A DNA stretch of 14,421 bases. Origin: Acidimicrobiales bacterium. GTDB lineage: Bacteria > Actinomycetota > Acidimicrobiia > Acidimicrobiales > RAAP-2. The stretch spans positions 1-14,421 of the forward strand of contig JADGOD010000151.1 of NCBI GenBank assembly GCA_017883125.1, given 5' to 3'. A program made the position numbers and the translations under genes. This document shows, piece after piece, positions 5,843-14,421 of this stretch (its first letter is position 1; each line of letters opens with the position of its first letter). The notes beneath the pieces were generated by a model. It was not told the origin of the DNA. It worked only from the letters and a program-made list of their open reading frames with translations, and did not search any database.

Positions 5843-6750
5843 GACGAGGGACCGTACCATTCCGAAAGGGACCGTCCCGTCACCCGTTCGTAGGCCGCTC
5901 GGTAGCGGGCCGACGTCGCGGTCACCACGTCGGCCGGGACCGTCGGCGGAGGAGGCGTCCGGTCCCAGGGCTGCGCGGCCAGCCAGTCCCGGAACGGCTG
6001 CTTGTCGAAGGCGGGCGGGGTCTCGCCCAGCACGACCTGATCGGCGGGCCAGATCCGCGAGGAGTCCGGCGTGACCACCTCATCGCACAAGACGAGGCGG
6101 CCGTCGACCACCCCGAGCTCGAACTTCGTGTCGGCCAGGATGAACCCGGCCCTGGCGCAGCGCTCGGCAGCTGCCCGGTAGAGACCGAGGCAGATCTCCA
6201 TCGCCTCGGCCAGGCGCTCGGCGCCCACGATCCCCGCAGCGGTGTCGAGGTCGATGTTGAGATCGTGGCCGGCCTCCGCCTTGGTCGAGGGCGTGAAGAT
6301 CGGCTCGGGAAGCTGCTCCGCCAGCCGGAGGCCTTGGGGTGCCGCCATCGAGTGGATCGTTCCCGACGCTGCGTACTCCTCCCAGGCCTGTCCGGCGAGG
6401 TAGCCCCGCACGATGCACTCGAGGGGGAGCATCTCGGCGGCGCGCACCAGCATCGTGCGGCCGTGGAGCTCGTCGAGATCCGCGAACCCAGGCACCTCGG
6501 CATCGATCACCGCCGGGTCGCAGCTGATGAGGCTTCCCGGGGCGACCTCTCCGAGCTCCTCGCTCCAGAAGGCCGTCATGGCCGTGAGCACGCGGCCCTT
6601 GTCGGGGATCGGCTCGGCCATGACCACGTCGAAGGCGCTGATCCTGTCCGACGCCACCATGATCAGCCGGGTCTCGTCGAGCGTGAAGAGCTCACGGACC
6701 TTCCCGGTCCGCAGCTTGACGAGGCCGAGTGCCTCGAGCGGGCTCGCCAT
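5839..6750 (-). CDS. purC: Phosphoribosylaminoimidazole-succinocarboxamide (SAICAR) synthase
   Basis: ATP-dependent ligation of aspartate to CAIR, giving SAICAR. 303 residues, a normal length for the longer actinobacterial/eukaryote-like form. Seen: TGKVRELF (15-22), the nucleotide-binding loop; ASDRISAFDV (33-42); PLECIVRGYLAGQAWEEY (109-126); FILADTKFELG (203-213); and DEVVTPDSSRIW (223-234). Start: ATG at 6750, 3 nt after the purB stop; the upstream GAGAG is a poor Shine-Dalgarno, so coupling to purB is likely. Its product is the substrate of PurB, encoded immediately upstream. Confidence 0.97.
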   Translation of the reverse strand: MASPLEALGLVKLRTGKVRELFTLDETRLIMVASDRISAFDVVMAEPIPDKGRVLTAMTAFWSEELGEVAPGSLISCDPAVIDAEVPGFADLDELHGRTMLVRAAEMLPLECIVRGYLAGQAWEEYAASGTIHSMAAPQGLRLAEQLPEPIFTPSTKAEAGHDLNIDLDTAAGIVGAERLAEAMEICLGLYRAAAERCARAGFILADTKFELGVVDGRLVLCDEVVTPDSSRIWPADQVVLGETPPAFDKQPFRDWLAAQPWDRTPPPPTVPADVVTATSARYRAAYERVTGRSLSEWYGPSS

Positions 6751-6753
6751 CTC

Positions 6754-8064
6754 TCAGGCCCCCAGCCCGTCGAGCGCGTCGATGAAGCGGTGGCGGTGCA
6801 CCAGCATCCGATCGAGGTCGAAGGCTCGGTCGACCTCCTCGTGGCTCAGCGTGACCTCGGGGTCGGCCTCGATGATCGGACGGAAGGCCTCGCTGTTCTC
6901 CACCGCCTGACGGGCGGCGCGCTGGACGATCCGGTAGGCGCTGTCACGGGTCATCCCGTGATCGATGAGGGTCAGCAGGACCGACTGGCTGTAGACGAGA
7001 CCGAGGCTCCCCTCATCGAGGTTGCGGCGGGCCCGCTCGACGTTGATCACGAGCCCGTCGACCAGCTCGGTGGCCTTGCGTAGGACGTAGCAGGTCAGCA
7101 TCGAGGCGTCGGGGAGGATGATCCGCTCGACCGAGGAGTGCGAGATGTCCCGCTCGTGCCAGAGGGCGATGTCCTCGAGGCCGGCGCCGAGGTACCCGCG
7201 CAGGACCCGCGCGAGCCCGCTGAGCCGCTCCGAGAGGATCGGGTTTCGCTTGTGCGGCATCGCCGAGGAGCCCTTCTGGCCCGGCCGGAACGCCTCTTCG
7301 ACCTCTCCGACCTCGGAGCGGGCCATGTGGCGTATCTCGGTGGCCAGGTGCTCGATCGTCGCACCCACGGACGCGCACGCGTAGAGGAGCTCGGCATGGC
7401 GATCGCGTGCGATGACCTGGGTGGCTGGGACCGGGGTCAGGCCCAGGGCCTCGCAGACGAAGTCCTCGACCACCGGATCGATGTTCGAGTACGTCCCCAC
7501 CGCTCCGGACAGCTTCCCCACGGCGATGGCGTCGCGAGCCCGGGCCAGGCGGACCCTGTCTCGATCTGCCGCTAGGGCGAAGAGGGAGAACTTGGCGCCG
7601 AAGGTGGTGGGCTCGGCGTGCATCCCGTGGGTTCGGCCGACGACGGGGACGTCGATCAGCTCTCGGGCTCGGCGGGCGAGCGCCGCCACCAGGCCACCCG
7701 ACGCCTCGAGGAGCAGATCCGCTGCCTTGGTCAGCTGCCAGCACAGTGCGGTGTCGACCACGTCAGAGGAGGTGAGCCCGTAGTGGATCCACGCCCCCTC
7801 CGGAGCACCGATCCGGTCTTGGACGATGTCGACGAAGGCGGCGGTGTCGTGGTTGGTGACCGCCTCGCGCTCGTCGACGGCAGCGACGAACGCCGCATCG
7901 ATCTGCGGCGCTCGGGCTCGGCACGCGGCGGCATCGGCCGGAGGGACGATCCCGAGGCCGGCTAGGGCCTCGGCGGCCAGCAGCTCGACCTCGAGCATGG
8001 CGCCGAAGCGGGCCTCATCACTGAACAGAGCCGCCATGTCGGCCGGTGAGTAGCGGGGAATCAT
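6754..8064 (-). CDS. purB: Adenylosuccinate lyase
   Basis: Removes fumarate twice in the pathway: from SAICAR to AICAR, and from adenylosuccinate to AMP. It therefore links the PurC and PurA reactions encoded on either side. 436 residues, a typical length, in the aspartase/fumarase superfamily. Seen: YGLTSSDVVDTA (95-106), VGRTHGMHAEPTTFG (142-156; His146 and His149), and the superfamily signature GQKGSSAMPHKRNP (262-275), whose serine loop carries the catalytic Ser266/Ser267. Start: ATG at 8064 overlaps the purD stop as ATGA, so translation is coupled. No oddity seen. Confidence 0.97.
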   Translation of the reverse strand: MIPRYSPADMAALFSDEARFGAMLEVELLAAEALAGLGIVPPADAAACRARAPQIDAAFVAAVDEREAVTNHDTAAFVDIVQDRIGAPEGAWIHYGLTSSDVVDTALCWQLTKAADLLLEASGGLVAALARRARELIDVPVVGRTHGMHAEPTTFGAKFSLFALAADRDRVRLARARDAIAVGKLSGAVGTYSNIDPVVEDFVCEALGLTPVPATQVIARDRHAELLYACASVGATIEHLATEIRHMARSEVGEVEEAFRPGQKGSSAMPHKRNPILSERLSGLARVLRGYLGAGLEDIALWHERDISHSSVERIILPDASMLTCYVLRKATELVDGLVINVERARRNLDEGSLGLVYSQSVLLTLIDHGMTRDSAYRIVQRAARQAVENSEAFRPIIEADPEVTLSHEEVDRAFDLDRMLVHRHRFIDALDGLGA

Positions 8065-9350
8065 GCCCTTGCCTCCTCTTCTGCGGCTGTGGCCGCGATG
8101 TCTCCTCGGCGCTGGATGCCGTCGAAATCGATCTGGTCCGCGGCGTCGTACGCCAGCGAGCGAGCCTCTCTGAGCGTCCGAGCGAGCGCGGTGACCGCCA
8201 GCACGCGCCCACCGGAGACCCGGAAGGGCCCCTGCGGATCGGGGCGGGTGGTCCCGGCGTGGAAGACCATCACCCCGGCGAGCGGTGCCGCCAGCTGGCC
8301 ATCGTCACCGAGCCCGGTGATCGCCGCGCCGGTCTCGGGGGTCCCGGGGTATCCCTTGGCCGCCAGCACGACGGTCACCGCGACCTCCTCGCGGAACCTC
8401 GGGGCATCGCCCAGCGACCCTGACGCCGCCTGGCGGAACAGCTCGAAGAGATCGCTGCTCACCCGGGGGAGGACAGCCTGAGCCTCGGGATCGCCGAAGC
8501 GGACGTTGAACTCGATGACCTTGGGGCCCGACTCGGTCAGCATGAGCCCCGCGTAGAGGAGCCCCCGGTAGTCGATCCCCCGGGCCCGGAGCGCGTCGAG
8601 CGTCGGGTTGACGGCCGCCTCCATCAGCGAGGCCACCATCTCGTCGTCGACAGAGGGCATCGGCGAGTACGCGCCCATCCCCCCGGTGTTGGGCCCCTCA
8701 TCGTCGTCGAAGATCCTCTTGAAGTCCTGTGCCGGTGCGAAGGGCACCGCCCGGGTCCCGTCGCACAGGGCGATCAGCGAGCACTCCGGACCGGTGAGGC
8801 CCTCCTCGATGACCACCGTCGTGCCGGCGGCTCCGAACGAGCGGCCGGCGAGCTTGTCGGCCACGTCGCCGACGGCCTCGTCGAGATCGTTCGTGACCAG
8901 TACACCCTTGCCCGCAGCCAAGCCATCGGTCTTGATCACGTAGGGAGGGGAGAGATCGGCGAGCACCTCGGTGGCCTCGCCGAGATCGCTCACGGTCCAG
9001 TGGCGGGCGGTGGGGATGCCGGCGTCGGCCAGCAGATCCTTCATGAAGGCCTTCGAGCCCTCGAGCTGAGCCCCATCGGCACCGGGGCCGACCACGAGTC
9101 GGCCCATCTCCCGCAGCTGGTCGGCCAGGCCCTCGACCAGGGGGACCTCAGGTCCCACCACGAAGAGATCGGCCTCGAGCTCGAGCGCGCTCCGGGGATC
9201 GGTTCGCACGTGGCCGTTCGGCAGCGTGCAGGGCATCCCCGGGTTGCCCGGGGTGACGGTGACCTCAGCGCCGCAGGCGGCGAGCGCCCGGGCCATGGCA
9301 TGCTCGCGGCCTCCCGAGCCGACAACGACGGCGGTGCGCGGTGCGCTCAC
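8061..9350 (-). CDS. purD: Phosphoribosylamine-glycine ligase (GAR synthetase)
   Basis: Second step of the pathway: ATP-dependent joining of glycine to phosphoribosylamine made by PurF. 429 residues, a usual length, with ATP-grasp fold. Seen: VVVGSGGREHAMA (8-20) at the N terminus, VVGPEVPLVEGL (64-75), the ATP-grasp strand VIKTDGLAAGKGV (138-150), GPECSLIALCDG (187-198), QDFKRIFDDDEGPNTGGMGAYSP (208-230) and the metal site VIEFNVRFGDPEAQ (278-291). The GTG start at 9350 forms a GTGA overlap with the purA stop and places the GSGGREHA motif where the family has it. The frame stays open for about 119 more codons upstream, but that stretch lies inside purA and is not coding in this frame. Confidence 0.97.
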   Translation of the reverse strand: MSAPRTAVVVGSGGREHAMARALAACGAEVTVTPGNPGMPCTLPNGHVRTDPRSALELEADLFVVGPEVPLVEGLADQLREMGRLVVGPGADGAQLEGSKAFMKDLLADAGIPTARHWTVSDLGEATEVLADLSPPYVIKTDGLAAGKGVLVTNDLDEAVGDVADKLAGRSFGAAGTTVVIEEGLTGPECSLIALCDGTRAVPFAPAQDFKRIFDDDEGPNTGGMGAYSPMPSVDDEMVASLMEAAVNPTLDALRARGIDYRGLLYAGLMLTESGPKVIEFNVRFGDPEAQAVLPRVSSDLFELFRQAASGSLGDAPRFREEVAVTVVLAAKGYPGTPETGAAITGLGDDGQLAAPLAGVMVFHAGTTRPDPQGPFRVSGGRVLAVTALARTLREARSLAYDAADQIDFDGIQRRGDIAATAAEEEARA

Positions 9351-10630
9351 GCCGACGGGAAGGTGACGAACTGCTCGCGACCAGGTCCCACGCCGACGAG
9401 CCGCACCGGAACCCCGATCTGGTTCTCCAGGAACGCCACGTACTCCCGTGCCTTCTCGGGCATGTCGTCGAAGGACGTGATCTCGCTGAGATCCATCTTC
9501 CATCCGGGGAGGTCTTTGTAGATCGGCGTGACCTTGTGGAGGACCGACTGGTGGTAGGGCGGGTAGTCGTAGCGCACGCCGTCGGCTTCGTAGCCCACGC
9601 AGACCTTGACCGTCTCGAAGGTGTCGAGGATGTCGAGCTTGGTCAGCGCCACCTCGGTCAGCGAGTTGAGACGCACGGCCTGGCGGGCCATCACGGCGTC
9701 GAACCATCCGCAGCGGCGCATCCGGCCGGTGTTGGTGCCGAACTCGTGGCCCCGCTCGACGAGGAGATCCTGGAGCTCACCGAAGACCTCGGTGGGGAAC
9801 GGGCCCGCGCCGACCCGAGTGACGTAGGCCTTGGCGATGCCGACGATCCTGCCCAGATCTCTCGGGCCGAGGCCACTCCCCGTGCACGCCCCGCCGGCGA
9901 CCGGGTTCGACGAGGTCACGAAGGGGTAGGTCCCGTGATCGAGGTCGAGGAAGGTGGCCTGGGCACCTTCGAGCAGCAGGTTCTTGCCCTGCGCCATGGC
10001 CTCGTGCAGGAAGCCGACGGTGTCACCGATCATCGGGGCGACGCGGGGAGCGAGCTGGCCGATGTAGAACTCGGTGATCTCCTCGGCGTTGAAGGGCAGG
10101 CGGTTGTACACCTTGGCCAGGAGAGCGTTCTTCTCCTTGAGCACCACATCGAGCTTCTGGCGGAAGATCTTCTCGTCCAGGAGATCCTGGACCCGGAGCC
10201 CGACCCTGGTGGCCTTGTCGGCATAGGCCGGTCCGATCCCCCGCTTGGTCGTGCCCAGCGCGCTCTTGCCCAGGTAGCGCTCGGTGACCCGATCGAGCTC
10301 ACGGTGGTACGGCATGATCAGGTGCGCGTTGCCCGAGACCATCAGCGCCGAGGTGTCCACGCCCTTGGCCTCGAGGGTGTCGATCTCCTCGAGGAGCACC
10401 GAGGGGTCGACGACCACGCCGTTGCCGATCACCGGGGTCACCGACGGATAGAGGATCCCGCTCGGGATCAGCTGGAGGGCGAAGGCCTCGCCCTCGACGA
10501 CGATCCGGTGACCGGCGTTGTGGCCGCCCTGGTAGCGGACGACGACATCCATCTCCCTGGCCAAGAGGTCAGTGAGCTTCCCCTTGCCCTCATCGCCCCA
10601 CTGGGTACCCACGACCACGGTTGCCGGCAC
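9347..10630 (-). CDS. purA: Adenylosuccinate synthase
   Basis: GTP-dependent condensation of IMP with aspartate, the first of two steps from IMP to AMP. 427 residues, full length. Seen: QWGDEGKGKLTD (10-21) with catalytic Asp13, RYQGGHNAGH (32-41) with catalytic His41, GTTKRGIGPAYADK (IMP site), EGAQATFLDLDHGTYPFVTSSN, and a GTP-binding TKLDILD near the C terminus. Start: GTG at 10630 with GAGGAG seven bases upstream. It is the first gene of the six-gene minus-strand pur run, so the promoter for the run should lie in 10631-10837. That leader carries a 14-nt inverted repeat and a TACGAT -10 candidate. Confidence 0.97.
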   Translation of the reverse strand: MPATVVVGTQWGDEGKGKLTDLLAREMDVVVRYQGGHNAGHRIVVEGEAFALQLIPSGILYPSVTPVIGNGVVVDPSVLLEEIDTLEAKGVDTSALMVSGNAHLIMPYHRELDRVTERYLGKSALGTTKRGIGPAYADKATRVGLRVQDLLDEKIFRQKLDVVLKEKNALLAKVYNRLPFNAEEITEFYIGQLAPRVAPMIGDTVGFLHEAMAQGKNLLLEGAQATFLDLDHGTYPFVTSSNPVAGGACTGSGLGPRDLGRIVGIAKAYVTRVGAGPFPTEVFGELQDLLVERGHEFGTNTGRMRRCGWFDAVMARQAVRLNSLTEVALTKLDILDTFETVKVCVGYEADGVRYDYPPYHQSVLHKVTPIYKDLPGWKMDLSEITSFDDMPEKAREYVAFLENQIGVPVRLVGVGPGREQFVTFPSA

Positions 10631-10671
10631 GTTGCTGCTCCTCGTTCGGGATTCGGGGCCGTTGCGCCTCC

Positions 10672-10677
10672 ATCGTA
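10672..10677 (-). promoter_or_regulatory. -10 candidate for the purA operon
   Basis: On the minus strand TACGAT (TANNNT type) would start transcription near 10665, leaving a leader of about 36 nt that includes the GAGGAG ribosome binding site. No clear -35 lies 17 nt upstream (CAAGGG). It is the best -10 I see in the purA leader. Confidence 0.35.
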
Positions 10678-10703
10678 GTCCTCAGAGCTCGACGCCCTTG
10701 AGG

Positions 10704-10761
10704 GGAGGGCTCTCTCCGCGCGCCCGGCCGGTGTCTCCTGGCGGAGTGGAGAGAACCCTCC
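10704..10761. promoter_or_regulatory. 14-nt inverted repeat in the purA / amidohydrolase divergent spacer
   Basis: Left arm GGAGGGCTCTCTCC (10704-10717) and right arm GGAGAGAACCCTCC (10748-10761) are reverse complements apart from one base, with 30 nt between. A second pairing option, CTCCGC (10714-10719) with GCGGAG (10741-10746), is nested inside. The arms lie about 40-95 nt above the predicted purA start of transcription and share GAGAGRRCCCTC with the purF palindrome. It could be a paired operator for a purine regulator, or could act on the divergent amidohydrolase gene. It lies between divergent genes, so a terminator role is unlikely. Confidence 0.45.
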
Positions 10762-10837
10762 TAAGGTTGGGATGTCAGCTACTAGCGGTGGCGTGTTGGT
10801 TGACGTCACGCACGCTCATCGACCCGGGGGGGACCCA

Positions 10838-12007
10838 ATGGCACTGGACCTGAGCCAGATCCGTGTAATCGACACCGACACGCACCTGACCGAGCCGTAC
10901 GACATCTGGACGTCCCAGGCGCCCGCCTCGATGCAGGACAAGATGCCCCGGGTGGTGGACGACGCCGACGGCGTGCCCCAGTGGGTCATCGGTGACATTC
11001 ACCTCGGCCGCGCCGGCGGTGGCGGCGTCATCGGGCGCGATGGCTCGAAGATCAACGCCAACAAGGGCCTCTTCGAGTGGACCCGCGACGACATCCACGA
11101 GGGCGCCTACAACCCCAAGGCCCGCGTCGAGATGATGGACGAGATGGGGATCTTCGCAGAGGTCCTCTACCCGAACATCATCGGACTCGGCGGCCAGGGC
11201 ATCTCCGCGGCTGTCGAGGACGTCCCGTTCCGCCTCTCGCTGATCCAGATGTTCAACGACTACATGTCGGGCATCCAGCAGGACGCCGACTTCCGGCTCC
11301 TGCCCATGGGCGTGATCCCCGGCTGGGACGTCGACGCCGCGGTGGCCGAGGCGAAGCGCCTCGCCGCCATGGGCTTCCGCGGCGTGAACATGACCTCGGA
11401 CCCCCAGGACCTCGGGGCGCCCGACCTGGCCTCCAAGGCGTGGGACCCGCTGTGGGCCACGTGCAGCGGGCTCAAGCTCCCCGTCCACTTCCACATCGGG
11501 GCCAGCCTGACCACGATGAACTACTTCGGCGACTACTCGTGGCCCAGCCAGCACGAGGACGTGGCCCTCGGGATCGGTGGTCTGATGCTCTTCATCGGCA
11601 ACGCCCGCGTCGTGGTCAACGTGATCTGCTCCGGCCTCCTCGACCGCTTCCCCGACCTCAAGATGGTCTCGGTCGAGAGCGGCACCGGCTGGATCCCGTT
11701 CGTCCTCGAGGCCCTCGACTACGAGATGGAGGAGAACGCTCCGCACCTCCTGGCTGAGCTCGAGCTGCGTCCCTCTGAGTACTTCCGCCGCCAGCTCTAC
11801 GCCACCACATGGTTCGAGCGCAAGGACATCCGACGCACGGTCGAGTCCGTCGGTGCCGACAACATCATGTTCGAGACGGACTTCCCGCACCCGACCTGCA
11901 TCTACCCCGACCCGCTCAAGGTGGCCCTGCAGAACATGGAGGACCTGACCGAGGACCAGCAGCGCAAGATCCTGAGCGAGAACGCGCTCAAGCTCTACCG
12001 CCTCTAG
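10838..12007 (+). CDS. Amidohydrolase-2 family metal-dependent hydrolase
   Basis: 389-residue cytosolic TIM-barrel enzyme of the amidohydrolase-2 (ACMSD-like) family, which contains decarboxylases and hydrolases of aromatic or carboxylated substrates. Substrate unknown. Seen metal and active-site motifs: IDTDTHLTEP (11-20; Asp14-x-His16), VHFHIG (216-221; His217, His219), VSVESGTGWIP (277-287), and ETDFPHP (346-352; Asp348), followed by the common C-terminal ILSENALKLYRL. Start: ATG at 10838 after a GGGGGGG tract. An in-frame ATG at 10772 would add 22 residues of unconvincing sequence. Convergent with the alpha/beta hydrolase gene, with a strong shared terminator. Both genes are preceded by the same 14 nt, so they may be parts of one catabolic function, but nothing here identifies the compound. 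Confidence 0.88.
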   Translation: MALDLSQIRVIDTDTHLTEPYDIWTSQAPASMQDKMPRVVDDADGVPQWVIGDIHLGRAGGGGVIGRDGSKINANKGLFEWTRDDIHEGAYNPKARVEMMDEMGIFAEVLYPNIIGLGGQGISAAVEDVPFRLSLIQMFNDYMSGIQQDADFRLLPMGVIPGWDVDAAVAEAKRLAAMGFRGVNMTSDPQDLGAPDLASKAWDPLWATCSGLKLPVHFHIGASLTTMNYFGDYSWPSQHEDVALGIGGLMLFIGNARVVVNVICSGLLDRFPDLKMVSVESGTGWIPFVLEALDYEMEENAPHLLAELELRPSEYFRRQLYATTWFERKDIRRTVESVGADNIMFETDFPHPTCIYPDPLKVALQNMEDLTEDQQRKILSENALKLYRL

Positions 12008-12015
12008 GGAGTGCG

Positions 12016-12039
12016 GCGGGACCCTCGCTGAGGTCCCGC
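12016..12039 (+). terminator. Short hairpin after the amidohydrolase gene
   Basis: GCGGGACC (12016-12023) pairs perfectly with GGTCCCGC (12032-12039) around an eight-base loop, nine bases after the stop codon. There is no T-tract. With the stronger hairpin just downstream it forms a tandem termination region. Confidence 0.5.
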
Positions 12040-12052
12040 AGAGAACGACGGA

Positions 12053-12096
12053 GGCCCCCGGCCCCTGGTGGCAGATGTCACCAGGGGCCGGGGGCC
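12053..12096. terminator. Strong bidirectional terminator with 18-bp perfect stem
   Basis: GGCCCCCGGCCCCTGGTG (12053-12070) is the exact reverse complement of CACCAGGGGCCGGGGGCC (12079-12096), with the loop GCAGATGT. It lies in the 114-nt gap between the convergent hydrolase genes and is followed by TTCTC on the plus strand. The T-tract is poor, as is frequent in high-GC actinobacteria. Confidence 0.88.
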
Positions 12097-12121
12097 TTCT
12101 CGCGTCAGCTGCGACGTGCGC

Positions 12122-12982
12122 TCAGATCGATCGGGCGAACTCGACGAGCTGCGGAGCGAGCTGCGGCCAGTTCTTGAACAGCCCGTCGCCGCTACCGGCC
12201 ATGGCCTCCGCAACCCGATCGACCCACTCGGTGTCACCCCAGGGCGGCTCCACCAGGGCGGCGCCGGGGATCGCCGCCGCCGCCGCTTCGGAGGTCTCAC
12301 GGCGGTGGTGGGGGTCGGAGGCGCCGCTGCGGAAGACCATCACCGGGAGCTCCAGCTTCCCGAGCTCGGCGTCGGTGATCCCCGGAACGATCGAGCCGGC
12401 GACCGGGCAGTAGACCTGCATCCAGCGCTCCATGGTGGCGAGGAACTCAGCGCGGTCCTGGCTGAGGATCAGCTCGGTGTTGCGCGGGTTCTTCGCTTGG
12501 ACCTCGGCCCACTCGGGAAGGGCCGCCACCGCCTCCATGCCGCCCTCCCAGGCCGCCCCGAAGGACCCCGCTCCGTAGACCTGGGCCAGGCCGAGGAGGC
12601 CGTACACCCCGCCGGTGATGTTGAGCATGATCAGCCCAGCGGCCACGTCAGGGTGGTGCGCGGCCGCCAGCAGCGAGACCCGGGCGCCACCGGAGCCACC
12701 CATGAGGATCGTCGGGCCGACGTCGAGCGCCCGGAGGAGGCCCACCAGTGCCTCGGCCTGCGTCTCTGACTCGTTCTCGCCGGTGAAGTTGACATCAGAG
12801 GCACCCGTGTTGGGACGGTCCCAGATGATCGCCGTGTACCCCGCTGCGGCCAGCTCTTCGGCCAGAGGTCGGATCCCCGGCGTGTCCTTCGAGAACCGGC
12901 CTCCCGGAGTGATGATGATCGGCCGGCCCTCGCCAAACACCTCGTAGCTGACCTGCCGGCCGTCGATCATCGTCGTTGCCAT
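12122..12982 (-). CDS. Alpha/beta hydrolase
   Basis: 286-residue soluble alpha/beta-fold hydrolase of unknown substrate. Seen: PIIITPGGRFSKDTPG (21-36), the oxyanion-hole loop region; IIWDRPNTGASD (52-63); nucleophile elbow MGGSGGARVS (93-102) with Ser96; a cap segment rich in Gly and Trp (about 124-160); and VFRSGASDPHHR (about 215-226), which holds the probable acid. The His usually found in a GH motif near the C terminus is not obvious: the equivalent segment reads EPPWGDTEWVDR. His in DPHH might serve instead. Start: ATG at 12982 after GGGGGGGACG. A TACTGT -10 (minus strand, 13018-13013) gives it its own promoter. Convergent with the amidohydrolase gene, whose leader shares 14 identical bases with this one. 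Confidence 0.88.
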   Translation of the reverse strand: MATTMIDGRQVSYEVFGEGRPIIITPGGRFSKDTPGIRPLAEELAAAGYTAIIWDRPNTGASDVNFTGENESETQAEALVGLLRALDVGPTILMGGSGGARVSLLAAAHHPDVAAGLIMLNITGGVYGLLGLAQVYGAGSFGAAWEGGMEAVAALPEWAEVQAKNPRNTELILSQDRAEFLATMERWMQVYCPVAGSIVPGITDAELGKLELPVMVFRSGASDPHHRRETSEAAAAAIPGAALVEPPWGDTEWVDRVAEAMAGSGDGLFKNWPQLAPQLVEFARSI

Positions 12983-13012
12983 CGTCCCCCCCGGGTCTCG
13001 TGTGGTCCCGTC

Positions 13013-13018
13013 ACAGTA
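13013..13018 (-). promoter_or_regulatory. -10 candidate for the alpha/beta hydrolase gene
   Basis: TACTGT on the minus strand would start transcription near 13006, giving a leader of about 24 nt with the G-rich ribosome binding site. No TTGAC-like -35 is present. A small hairpin ACCTC/GAGGT (13027-13045) just upstream may end clpB transcription, though its 5-bp stem is weak. Confidence 0.3.
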
Positions 13019-13054
13019 TCGGGGAAACCTCGTTCGCCGGGAGGTGCGGACAGC

Positions 13055-14421
<1,367 letters not shown>

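Noticed and set aside
9351..9707. N-terminal extension of purD
   Set aside because: The frame is open but lies entirely inside purA; its translation has no PurD similarity, and the GTG at 9350 matches the family's N terminus.
9341..10678. Long plus-strand open frame (445 codons) opposite purA, with similar long frames opposite purL, purC and purB
   Set aside because: These mirror the codon pattern of clear pur genes in high-GC DNA. Translations are low-complexity, rich in Arg, Gly, His and Val, with no family motifs and no ribosome binding sites.
10772..10837. Longer N terminus for the amidohydrolase from ATG 10772
   Set aside because: The 22 extra residues are unlike the family, and the later ATG has a G-rich ribosome binding site. 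A TAAGGT at 10762-10767 could make a leaderless start at 10772, so it is not fully excluded.

Overview
This is chromosomal DNA from a high-GC actinobacterium. Coding regions are strongly G/C-rich at third codon positions, several genes start with GTG, neighbouring genes overlap by GTGA/ATGA, and -10 elements have the TANNNT form. A member of the Acidimicrobiia is my best guess, but that is an inference from general protein flavour, not a proven placement.

The left two thirds (1-10630) is a de novo purine (IMP/AMP) biosynthesis cluster, nearly all on the minus strand. A tight six-gene run reads purA>purD>purB>purC>purS>purQ (10630 down to 4920), with junctions that overlap or lie 3 nt apart. 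purL (4019-1731) and the start of purF (650 off the left edge) follow on the same strand. Each is cut off from the gene before it by a plus-strand gene: a small basic protein of unknown function (4484-4900) between purQ and purL, and a PHP-family phosphoesterase (782-1711) between purL and purF. PurS, PurQ and the small-type PurL together make FGAM synthase. PurF, PurD, PurC, PurB and PurA supply other steps. purM, purN, purH, purE and purK are not in the window.

The right third holds two convergent catabolic-looking hydrolases, an amidohydrolase-2 family enzyme (10838-12007, +) and an alpha/beta hydrolase (12122-12982, -). An 18-bp perfect terminator stem lies between them. The C-terminal part of the disaggregase ClpB (13055-14421, -) runs off the right edge.

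Most genes are ordinary. The unusual material is between them. The leaders of the three pur transcription units share a motif close to GAGAGRACCCTC: an inverted pair upstream of purA, a 14-nt palindrome upstream of purF, and a weaker copy plus two tandem dyad-bearing repeats upstream of purL. This may be the operator set of a purine regulator. The 464-nt gap between purL and the small basic protein gene includes an island of about 40% GC with a perfect TATAAT and several dyads. No mobile element, CRISPR array, tRNA or rRNA was seen.
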